Origin: Erysipelotrichaceae bacterium
GTDB taxonomy: Bacteria > Bacillota_I > Bacilli_A > Erysipelotrichales > Coprobacillaceae
DNA: 9,465 nucleotides
Reading direction: 5' to 3'
Assembly: GCA_018365815.1 (NCBI GenBank)
Contig: JAGZJH010000050.1
Span: forward strand, 1-9,465
Position 1 is the first letter of the stretch. Every line of letters starts with the position of its first letter. The position numbers and the translations under genes were made by a program. A model generated the notes under the pieces. It saw only the letters and a program-made list of their open reading frames with translations. It had not been told where the DNA came from and did not search any database. Below are positions 1-5,503 of this stretch, piece after piece.

Positions 1-39
1 CAATGTCCTCTTTTCAGCCCTTTTCTTGACTGCCTGTTT

Positions 40-68
40 ATATTATCACCTTTTTTTTACTTTTGCAA
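40..68 (-). promoter_or_regulatory. Candidate minus-strand promoter reading off the left edge
   Basis: On the minus strand a TTGCAA (63-68) is followed by a 17-nt spacer and TAATAT (40-45), each matching the sigma-A consensus at 4 of 6 positions. Upstream of the -35 lie several A-tracts of 6 to 8 bases, which resemble an UP element. Transcription would start near position 33 and run toward position 1, so the gene served is outside the window. The A-rich background makes chance matches likely, so the call rests on the correct spacing and the A-tracts together. Confidence 0.4.
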
Positions 69-91
69 CTACTTTTTTATCTTTTTTTTAC
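50..91. repeat. 11-bp direct repeat in phased T-tracts
   Basis: CTTTTTTTTAC occurs exactly at 50-60 and again at 81-91, offset by 31 bp (about three helical turns). Further T-tracts are centred near 75, 94, 114, 134, 144 and 156. This spacing is the pattern that bends DNA. The repeats flank the candidate -35 at 63-68. Confidence 0.5.
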
Positions 92-449
92 TTTTTTCTC
101 CTTTCACCTCCTTTTTTGCTCATTTCTTTTTATTTTCCCCACTTTTCATACTATTTTTTACAATTCTCTTAGTTTTCATTCCTAGACCATTTATTACTTT
201 ACTATTAATTCCTTTGTTATCAATTTTTATATTAATTTCTTTAAAACCATTTCATTAAAAATAATCTATTCAACCTCCTTTATTTTCAATATTACTATCT
301 CTCCTACTCTTCGTTAATATTTCTAATTATTTATTAATAACATAACATTTCATTCATCGCTTTTACTTGCTTTTTTAATTAATTTTCAATTCGCTATTTC
401 TACTTAAAACATTTGTTTACTATGTTACTATAACGCATTTAAGTTTTAT

Positions 450-526
450 AAAAAAAGATAGGTTGATTGAAATGAACCTCAATATTGGGATATTCAAATA
501 TTGAAGTTTTTTTCAATTTCCTATCT
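450..526 (-). terminator. Large intrinsic terminator of apt
   Basis: The minus-strand RNA begins this hairpin at the base after the apt stop codon. The outer stem AGATAGG (520-526) pairs with CCTATCT (456-462). A second helix ATTGAAA/TTTCAAT and an inner 12-bp helix (AACTTCAATATT with AATATTGAGGTT, one G-U pair) follow, separated by small internal loops and closed by a 10-nt loop. A U-tract (450-455) follows the 3' arm. The stem is much longer than needed for termination. Confidence 0.85.
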
Positions 527-1039
527 CTAATACTCTAACAAACTATATACATCATAATTAGATAAACGATCTCTTGCATTTAAATCTGCTAATTCAATTA
601 AAAAACAAGTTCCAACTACCTCGCCACCTAAACGTTCAATCATTTTAATAGTTGCTTCAATTGTTCCACCTGTGGCAAGTAAATCATCAATAACAACGAC
701 TTTTTGCCCTTTTAAAATTGCATCTTTATGCATAAATAATTCATTACTTCCATACTCTAAATCATATTTTTCATGGATAGTCTCACGTGGAAGTTTACCT
801 GGTTTTCTAACTGGCACAAAACCAATGTTTAAACTGTATGCAACTGGACACCCAAATAAAAAACCACGTGATTCCGGTCCTACAATTAAATCTGCTTTCT
901 TTTCTTTAACATAATTTTTCATTTTTTCGATGGAATAAGCATATGCTTCTCCATTTTGCATTAATGGTGTCACATCTCTAAATAAAATATCTTCTTTTGG
1001 AAAATCTGGAATATCTGAAATATATTGTTTTAAATCCAT
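527..1039 (-). CDS. apt: Adenine phosphoribosyltransferase
   Basis: Cytosolic purine-salvage enzyme that converts adenine and PRPP to AMP and pyrophosphate. The 170-residue product has the usual length for the family. Visible motifs are IPDFPKEDILFRDVTPL near residues 10-26, the GPESRGF loop at 54-60, RKPGKLP at 78-84 and the PRPP-binding signature VVVIDDLLATGGT at 114-126, with the paired aspartates D118 and D119. The ATG start is preceded by AGGAGGG at good spacing. It lies 71 nt downstream of recJ in the same direction but has its own extended -10 promoter, so it need not depend on recJ transcription. A long terminator hairpin directly follows the TAG stop. The recJ-apt order is the same as in Bacillus. 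Identification is secure. Confidence 0.97.
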   Translation of the reverse strand: MDLKQYISDIPDFPKEDILFRDVTPLMQNGEAYAYSIEKMKNYVKEKKADLIVGPESRGFLFGCPVAYSLNIGFVPVRKPGKLPRETIHEKYDLEYGSNELFMHKDAILKGQKVVVIDDLLATGGTIEATIKMIERLGGEVVGTCFLIELADLNARDRLSNYDVYSLLEY

Positions 1040-1063
1040 ACTTAGCCCTCCTATACTTCTTAT

Positions 1064-1092
1064 ATTATAACAAAGGTATTCTTATGTTTAAA
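1064..1092 (-). promoter_or_regulatory. Extended -10 promoter for apt
   Basis: In the recJ-apt gap the minus strand carries TTTAAA (1087-1092), a 17-nt spacer and a perfect TATAAT (1064-1069). A TG dinucleotide one base upstream of the -10 (TGT at 1070-1072) makes it an extended -10 site. A start near 1057 would give a leader of about 20 nt that still holds the AGGAGGG ribosome binding site. No convincing terminator for recJ lies in the gap, so apt probably receives recJ read-through as well. Confidence 0.6.
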
Positions 1093-1110
1093 GAATTTTT
1101 AGTATTATCG

Positions 1111-2748
1111 TCAAATAACATCTTTTAAAATCATTTGTATTGATTTGTATGAACGATATTCATTAACAGATAGTGTTCCAAAAATATCATAATATGTTCC
1201 TTGTTCAACATGATTTAATTTTTCACCACAATTAAAATATAATGCATTAAATGCTACATTATTTTTCAAACATTCTAAACGCAAATGCTTACCGTTGGTT
1301 AAACTAACTATATTTTTAATTAATACTTTTTCAATACAAAAGATAGGTTCTTCATTACCATTACCATAAGGCTCTAACAGTTTTAAAGAATTGACATTTT
1401 CTAATGTCAAATCGTGTTCATCTACTACTAAACAACTAATTTTCTCTTCTTCAAATACAGTATTTTCAATCGCTGTTTTAATTTTATTATAAAAACAAGG
1501 AATGCGATCGTATTTTACACTAAATCCCGCTGCTAAATCATGACCGCCAAAAAATAATAAATCTTCACTTGCAGTTTCTAAAAATTGATTTAATTTAAAT
1601 CCGTTGATTGATCTAGCGCTTCCTTTATATAAATTATTTTTTTCATCATAGTTCATTACAAAAGACACTTTATTAAATTCTTTTGCAAATTTACCCGCTA
1701 GTAATCCTACAATTCCTTCATGAACAGGTTTTTCATATAAGAATATAAAATTATCACTTGATTGAATATCTGGTTTTAAATCAACATATAATTGATTGGT
1801 AAGACTCTGTCTTTTTTTATTGATTTCTATTGCCTTTTTAGCAAATTCATGCATAAAAGGTTGTTTTAATGCAGCGCTATGATCGCCCATTAGAAAATAT
1901 TTTACACAAAGGTTTATGTTAGCTTCATCAGGTAATCGTCCAAAAGAGTTAATTTTTGGAGCAATAATAAAGCCTATTGAAGTCACGTTATATGTTTGAT
2001 TTTCACCCAGTAATAAATCAAGTGCAGGAAAATGATATTCATTCATAATTTGTAATGCTTTTTTGACAATTGCACGATTTTCATTAACAATTGGCATCAT
2101 GTCACTAATTGTTGTAATAGCAGCTAGACAAAATAAATAGCGATCGTGTTTTTGCAGCAATTGATAAGCCAACTTGTAGGCAACCATTCCCCCTGATATT
2201 TCTTTAAAAGGGTAATTTGGTGAGAGCTTTGTATGCAAAAACGCATAAGCATTAGGTAAATCATCGCTGATTGCATGATGATCAGTCACGATGACATCGA
2301 CCCCTAATTCATTGGCTAAATCTATTGCATCTAATGCTTTAATTCCATTATCCACAGTAATGATTAAAGAATATCCTTTTTCAGCCATTTGTTTAACACG
2401 TGTTTCGTTTAATCCATAACCATCGCTAAAACGATTTGGAATATGATAACCGACATCTTTTCCTAACATTTTAAACGTTTTAACTAGAATACTCGTCGCA
2501 AGAATACCATCGCAATCATAATCACCGTAGATACAAATTTTCTCATTACTATCAATTGCACCTAGTATTCTTTCATATACCTCTTGACTTTCATCAAACA
2601 AATGATAATCGTGAAATAACATTTTATTCATCATTTGCATCTGTGTTTGATCTATATGCTTAAAATCCATCACTTTGCTTAGTAATGAATTATAACCATT
2701 GTTTAAATATTGCAAATATTCACTGCTAATATATTTTTTCCAATTCAT
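1111..2748 (-). CDS. recJ: Single-stranded-DNA-specific exonuclease RecJ
   Basis: A 5'-3' single-strand DNA exonuclease acting in recombination and mismatch repair. The 545-residue protein shows the DHH-phosphoesterase motifs in order: the metal-binding YGDYDCDG at 74-81, TVDNG at 131-135, VTDHH at 154-158 and ISDMMP at 214-219. These are followed by APKINSFGRL at 263-272, RSINGF at 379-384 and the DHHA1 motif GGHDLAAGFS at 401-410. A C-terminal part with LEPYGNGNEEPIF (458-470) matches the usual OB-fold entry. The length is close to the E. coli type (about 577) and lacks the long C-terminal extension of Bacillus RecJ (about 786). The ATG start has GGAGG six bases upstream. That site directly abuts the U-tract of the comN terminator, so no standard promoter fits in the 33-nt gap. 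RecJ is therefore expressed by read-through or from a promoter inside comN. Confidence 0.96.
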   Translation of the reverse strand: MNWKKYISSEYLQYLNNGYNSLLSKVMDFKHIDQTQMQMMNKMLFHDYHLFDESQEVYERILGAIDSNEKICIYGDYDCDGILATSILVKTFKMLGKDVGYHIPNRFSDGYGLNETRVKQMAEKGYSLIITVDNGIKALDAIDLANELGVDVIVTDHHAISDDLPNAYAFLHTKLSPNYPFKEISGGMVAYKLAYQLLQKHDRYLFCLAAITTISDMMPIVNENRAIVKKALQIMNEYHFPALDLLLGENQTYNVTSIGFIIAPKINSFGRLPDEANINLCVKYFLMGDHSAALKQPFMHEFAKKAIEINKKRQSLTNQLYVDLKPDIQSSDNFIFLYEKPVHEGIVGLLAGKFAKEFNKVSFVMNYDEKNNLYKGSARSINGFKLNQFLETASEDLLFFGGHDLAAGFSVKYDRIPCFYNKIKTAIENTVFEEEKISCLVVDEHDLTLENVNSLKLLEPYGNGNEEPIFCIEKVLIKNIVSLTNGKHLRLECLKNNVAFNALYFNCGEKLNHVEQGTYYDIFGTLSVNEYRSYKSIQMILKDVI

Positions 2749-2759
2749 TCTAAACCTCC

Positions 2760-2787
2760 AAAAAAAATAGCTGTTTGACAGCTATTT
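2760..2787 (-). terminator. Intrinsic terminator between comN and recJ
   Basis: The minus-strand RNA forms a perfect 9-bp stem (AAATAGCTG and CAGCTATTT, 2765-2773 with 2779-2787) around a 5-nt loop, followed by U-residues from the A-run at 2760-2767. The 5' arm contains the comN TAG stop codon. The recJ Shine-Dalgarno (GGAGG, 2755-2759) follows the U-tract without a gap. Confidence 0.85.
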
Positions 2788-3063
2788 AACAATTAAGTCC
2801 ATAAAATCATCAATTTGCAATGAAGCCCCTTCTTGAATTGCTTTTACACTTAAATATTCAAAAATAGTCGCTGATTCTAAACTCATTACATCTTCAACAA
2901 AATCACAAGTATCAAGATTTTTAACTGATTTCCATTTTATAGAAAACAAAAAATCTTTAATTTCTTTTTTTGATATTGTTTTTATATTCTCTTTTCTAAA
3001 TTCGCGTACTTTAAGTGTTAATAGCACTTCTAAATCCGCCTCTTGTTGCTTAGAAATTTCCAT
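2782..3063 (-). CDS. comN: ComN-like post-transcriptional regulator
   Basis: A 93-residue acidic, probably cytosolic protein with no membrane segment or signal. The pattern resembles the post-transcriptional regulator family (ComN, formerly YrzD, in Bacillus): a helical start (LEVLLTLKVREF, 11-22), then KTISKKEIKDFLFSIKWK (28-45) and FVEDVMSL...YLSVKA (55-75). The family call is from recall of this pattern and from position: Bacillus comN also lies next to spoVB. Bacillus ComN influences competence through the comE mRNA; no comE gene is visible here, so the local role is open. The start has only a weak GGCGG-like site upstream. The gene is divergent from the flippase across an 84-nt promoter region and ends in a terminator overlapping its stop codon. 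Confidence 0.72.
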   Translation of the reverse strand: MEISKQQEADLEVLLTLKVREFRKENIKTISKKEIKDFLFSIKWKSVKNLDTCDFVEDVMSLESATIFEYLSVKAIQEGASLQIDDFMDLIVK

Positions 3064-3100
3064 CTTTATAAACCGCCGTTTCTACTAAATATTTTTTTAC

Positions 3101-3140
3101 AATATAATCTATTATAATAGATAATTCGACATAAAGGAAG
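3101..3140. promoter_or_regulatory. Divergent promoter region with palindromic -10
   Basis: This is the spacer between comN (minus) and spoVB (plus). Two TATAAT hexamers on the + strand (3103-3108 and 3113-3118) and one on the minus strand (3111-3116) sit in it. A perfect 16-bp palindrome, ATCTATTATAATAGAT (3107-3122), covers the overlapping -10 elements of both directions. No good -35 is visible for either direction. The spoVB ribosome binding site AAAGGAAG is at 3133-3140. The palindrome may be a symmetric bidirectional -10 or a repressor site. Confidence 0.45.
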
Positions 3141-3147
3141 TGTTTTA

Positions 3148-4428
3148 ATGAAAAAGAAAATAATTCAATCATTTTTTATTCTTACTTTTACAACTGGTCT
3201 TTCAAAACTGTTTAATATTATTAATCGCGTGATTTTATCTCGTTATTTAAACACCCAAGGTATGGGGTTATACATGTTGATTATACCAACTTTAGGATTG
3301 TGGATTACTTTATCGCAATTAAGTATTCCCAGTGCGATTTTTAAACTGATTGCAGATCCTAAATATAATAATAAAAAAGTGATGTCAACTGGTTTTTTTA
3401 TTACCACACTCACTACGATATTAATGATGTTTATTTTAACAATTTTTTCTCCTTTCATATCTAGTCATCTTTTAAAAAATAGTGATACTTTACTGCCTTT
3501 AAAAGCACTGATTTTGTTTATCCCTTTAACAAGTGTCAGTGCTATTTTAAAAAATTATTTTATGGGTAGACAGATGCATAAAGTGATTGCGAAAACACAA
3601 GTCACAGAAGAACTTACTAGATTATTTATCACTTTTGTTTTTTTTAATGTTTTTTCTAACTATCCTACTGCTCATTTAGTGACCCTTAGTTTTTTAGCGA
3701 TGTCAATTGGTGAATTGGCTTCGATTATTCATTTACTTAGCTGTATTAGACCTTTTAGTTCAACTGAAATTAAAACTGCTTATGAACCCTCATTGTATTT
3801 AGATTTTTTTAGAATAAGTTTACCAATGACCGGAAGTCGTTTGCTCCATAGTGTGACTGGTTTTTTAGAGCCGGTGATTATTACGACTTTAATGTTATCA
3901 ATGGGATTTTTACCTGAACATATTCAAGCACAATATGGGATGATGAGTGGATATGTAATGAGCATGATTACGATGCCTACTTTTTTAACCACTGTTTTAT
4001 ATCGTATTTTATTGCCTATTTTTTTAGAAAATTTAAACAATAAAACAAAGTTACTTAAAAATTTATACATCGGACTTTTTATTTGTTTTTTGATTTCAAT
4101 CCCTTTTACTTTTGCTTTCTATTTTTTTCCAGAAAATTGTTTATCTCTTTTATATAAAACAACTGCTGGCGCTGGTTATTTAAAATATTTAAGTATTCCT
4201 TTTACTTTATATTATTTACAAACACCTTTATCAGCCTTAATGCAAGCATTAAACAAAAATAAAGAGATGTTTTTAATTAGTGTTTTAGAATGCAGTCTTG
4301 AGGTGATCTTGTTGTTTGTTTTAGTACCGAAATTTCATGTATTATCAACGGGATTAACGTTACTAATTGGAATTACTGTGACTTTAGCGTTAAGTAGTTT
4401 TTGTATTTATCGTTTTTTGTTGAAATAA
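3148..4428 (+). CDS. spoVB: SpoVB-like polysaccharide/lipid II flippase-type protein
   Basis: A polytopic membrane protein of the MOP superfamily (SpoVB/Wzx/MurJ-like), predicted to move a lipid-linked cell-wall or cortex precursor across the membrane. The first 70 residues follow the SpoVB start closely, with GLSKLFNIINRVILSRYL, the GMGLYMLIIPTL stretch at 38-49 and LSIPSAIFKLIAD. A conserved loop follows (YFMGRQMHK at 137-145, then QVTEELTR), and near the end PLSALMQALNKNK (360-372). About twelve hydrophobic segments can be counted by eye. At 426 residues it is shorter than Bacillus SpoVB (about 518), as if C-terminal segments were absent. AAAGGAAG lies eight bases before the ATG. It stands between comN and a DUF421 gene, as in Bacillus, which supports the SpoVB call over a generic exporter. 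No clear sigma-E promoter was found, so sporulation control is unproven. Confidence 0.82.
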   Translation: MKKKIIQSFFILTFTTGLSKLFNIINRVILSRYLNTQGMGLYMLIIPTLGLWITLSQLSIPSAIFKLIADPKYNNKKVMSTGFFITTLTTILMMFILTIFSPFISSHLLKNSDTLLPLKALILFIPLTSVSAILKNYFMGRQMHKVIAKTQVTEELTRLFITFVFFNVFSNYPTAHLVTLSFLAMSIGELASIIHLLSCIRPFSSTEIKTAYEPSLYLDFFRISLPMTGSRLLHSVTGFLEPVIITTLMLSMGFLPEHIQAQYGMMSGYVMSMITMPTFLTTVLYRILLPIFLENLNNKTKLLKNLYIGLFICFLISIPFTFAFYFFPENCLSLLYKTTAGAGYLKYLSIPFTLYYLQTPLSALMQALNKNKEMFLISVLECSLEVILLFVLVPKFHVLSTGLTLLIGITVTLALSSFCIYRFLLK

Positions 4429-4456
4429 AAAAATACTATAAGTAGTATTTATTTTT
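4426..4456. terminator. Bidirectional terminator between spoVB and the DUF421 gene
   Basis: AAATACTA (4431-4438) and TAGTATTT (4443-4450) form a perfect 8-bp stem with a 4-nt loop. The 3' side continues as ATTTTTG on the + strand. On the minus strand the hairpin is followed by a T-run from the A-run at 4427-4430. It therefore serves both convergent genes and covers part of the DUF421 stop codon (4449-4451). Confidence 0.75.
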
Positions 4457-5081
4457 GAATAATGTATAACCCTTGTTTTTCAATAATACAATAAAATACG
4501 TCTTGATAGCGCATAATATTTTGTTGTTTAAGTTTTTGAATTAACCAACTTTCATCTAATTTTAATTTTTCCAAAACTTCATGCATGATTAATCCGTCCA
4601 TGATTACTGGTTCAGGGTGTTTAATGATACTATCTTTTTTTAAGAATACAGATAGATCTCCATTTGTTTCTAAAATGGCAAATTCTACTTCTGAGATACT
4701 TCCTACTTGTTGCATTCTTAAATGTTGACATAATGAATCTAAGTTGTAACGTAGTTTGATCATTGCTTTTTGGTCTATTTTTCCATTAAAAATAATGTAG
4801 GTTGGTTTTCCTTCTAGTAAGTCTCTTATTTTCTTATTTTTTAGTGCAAAATATGAACACCATTTATCAACAACAACTAATGTAAAAGTAGCAATGACTG
4901 AGTGAATTAAGTCTTTAAAATCACCATCAAAATACATGATCATTAATTCTGAGATGACTAAAAACACAACAAAATCAAAAATTGAAAGTTGACTAAACTC
5001 TTTTTTACCTAAAAAACGTAATAATGATATTAAATAAACATATATAAACACACATTTTAATATAATAACAATATAACTCAT
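4449..5081 (-). CDS. DUF421 (YetF/YrbG-like) membrane protein
   Basis: A 210-residue protein with three N-terminal membrane helices (about 4-23, 36-53, 59-78) and a soluble C-terminal part. The family signature is clear: LRFLGKKEFSQLSIFDFVVF at 21-40 (family form RLMGKRELGELSPFDLV), SELM at 44-47, the GKPTYIIFNGKI turn at 91-102 and EVEFAILETNGDLSVF at 131-146. The biochemical role of the family is not settled. Bacillus has a paralogue, YrbG, next to spoVB. The start chosen is the ATG at 5081. An in-frame GTG nine bases upstream (5090) would give 213 residues but is itself part of the AAGGTGA ribosome binding site for this ATG. It is divergent from the yrzE-like gene with 25 nt between start codons, so its promoter must lie inside that gene. 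Confidence 0.88.
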   Translation of the reverse strand: MSYIVIILKCVFIYVYLISLLRFLGKKEFSQLSIFDFVVFLVISELMIMYFDGDFKDLIHSVIATFTLVVVDKWCSYFALKNKKIRDLLEGKPTYIIFNGKIDQKAMIKLRYNLDSLCQHLRMQQVGSISEVEFAILETNGDLSVFLKKDSIIKHPEPVIMDGLIMHEVLEKLKLDESWLIQKLKQQNIMRYQDVFYCIIEKQGLYIIQK

Positions 5082-5086
5082 CTTAT

Positions 5087-5093
5087 TCACCTT
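5087..5093 (-). promoter_or_regulatory. Ribosome binding site deciding the DUF421 gene start
   Basis: The minus strand reads AAGGTGA five bases before the ATG at 5081. Its GTG is the alternative upstream start codon, which has no comparable site at normal distance before it. On the + strand the ribosome binding site of the next gene (AAAGGAGG, 5094-5101) directly adjoins it, so the two opposing signals sit back to back. Confidence 0.65.
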
Positions 5094-5106
5094 AAAGGAG
5101 GTTTTT

Positions 5107-5454
5107 ATGAAAAAACAATTGACCCCGTATTTATTTTCCTTTGCCTTTATTTTTATAGGCTATTTGTTAATGGCATTATTACTTGTTTTAAGTGAGTTAT
5201 TGTTTAAACTCAATAACACTTTATACAATGCCATTTTAGTTTTATCTTCGTATATCATTATTATTGCCGCTAGTTTTTTATTTATACAAAAAATTAAAAC
5301 AAAACCAATGATTCATGCGATTATTTTTTCAATTATTTATTTACTTATAAGTTATTTAGCGGGAAATGGTGTGATTCATTTACTTCATTTATTTTTAAAA
5401 CCAATAGTTTTTATTATTGGTTGTGTAATTTTCACAATGTTTAAACCGGAGTAA
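5107..5454 (+). CDS. Small four-helix membrane protein, YrzE/TIGR04086-like
   Basis: A 115-residue hydrophobic protein with four predicted membrane helices (about 8-33, 39-60, 68-86, 96-112), a basic N-terminus (MKKQ) and a short KIKTKP loop at 62-67. No catalytic motif is visible. The TIGR04086/YrzE assignment rests on size, four-helix layout and position beside a DUF421 gene and spoVB, as in Bacillus; its function is unknown. The ATG has a strong AAAGGAGG with five-base spacing. No promoter fits between this gene and the divergent DUF421 gene. A TATAAT at 5061-5066 inside that gene is the best candidate -10, but no good -35 accompanies it. The gene converges on aroD and ends at a shared hairpin. 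Confidence 0.68.
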   Translation: MKKQLTPYLFSFAFIFIGYLLMALLLVLSELLFKLNNTLYNAILVLSSYIIIIAASFLFIQKIKTKPMIHAIIFSIIYLLISYLAGNGVIHLLHLFLKPIVFIIGCVIFTMFKPE

Positions 5455-5458
5455 AATT

Positions 5459-5503
5459 AATGGGGAGATGGCGAAAAGTTACTTCGCTATTTCCCCATTT
5501 TCA
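5459..5503. terminator. Terminator overlapping the aroD 3' end
   Basis: Arms 5459-5475 and 5483-5499 form a 17-bp stem with a 7-nt loop. In the + strand RNA all positions pair (two as G-U), while in the minus-strand RNA the same two positions are A-C mismatches. It therefore favours termination of the yrzE-like gene. The 3' arm encodes the last residues of aroD (ENGEIAK region) and the loop holds its stop codon. The U-tail is short on both strands. Confidence 0.7.

Larger units (their letters stand above)
1..449. other. Strand-asymmetric, pyrimidine-rich intergenic spacer
   Basis: No convincing gene lies in this stretch. By hand count the + strand has about 18 G and about 90 C, so it is T/C-rich and the minus strand is A/G-rich, far beyond the bias of the flanking genes. 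Stop codons are frequent in all frames. The longest suggestive open stretch is about 43 codons on the minus strand (120-251), with no matching ribosome binding site at its first ATG. The left part (about 50-160) carries T-tracts repeating at roughly 10-bp multiples and a candidate minus-strand promoter. It could be a curved upstream region of a strongly expressed gene beyond the left edge, a decayed minus-strand gene, or both. In B. subtilis the gene next to apt is relA, but nothing of relA is visible here. Confidence 0.6.

Noticed and set aside
120..179. 19-codon ORF on the minus strand (MKTKRIVKNS...)
   Set aside because: No suitable ribosome binding site and a lysine-rich product typical of any purine-rich sequence.
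1..449. CRISPR array or replication origin in the spacer
   Set aside because: No regular repeat-spacer units longer than 11 bp and no cluster of DnaA boxes (TTATCCACA-like) are present.
450..526. Riboswitch or T-box element next to apt
   Set aside because: It lies downstream of apt and forms an in-line hairpin with a U-tract; no known aptamer core (such as purine or T-box motifs) is visible.
672..914. 80-codon + strand open frame
   Set aside because: It lies wholly within apt on the opposite strand and has no ribosome binding site; apt is unambiguous.
3081..3120. Sigma-E type promoter before spoVB
   Set aside because: An AAATATT (3087-3093) resembles a sigma-E -35, but no acceptable -10 follows at the required spacing.
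3243..3458. 71-codon minus-strand open frame
   Set aside because: Antisense shadow of the spoVB-like gene, whose family similarity covers this region.
5082..5090. GTG start at 5090 for the DUF421 gene
   Set aside because: The GTG is part of AAGGTGA, which is a well-placed ribosome binding site for the ATG at 5081, and the family start fits the shorter form.
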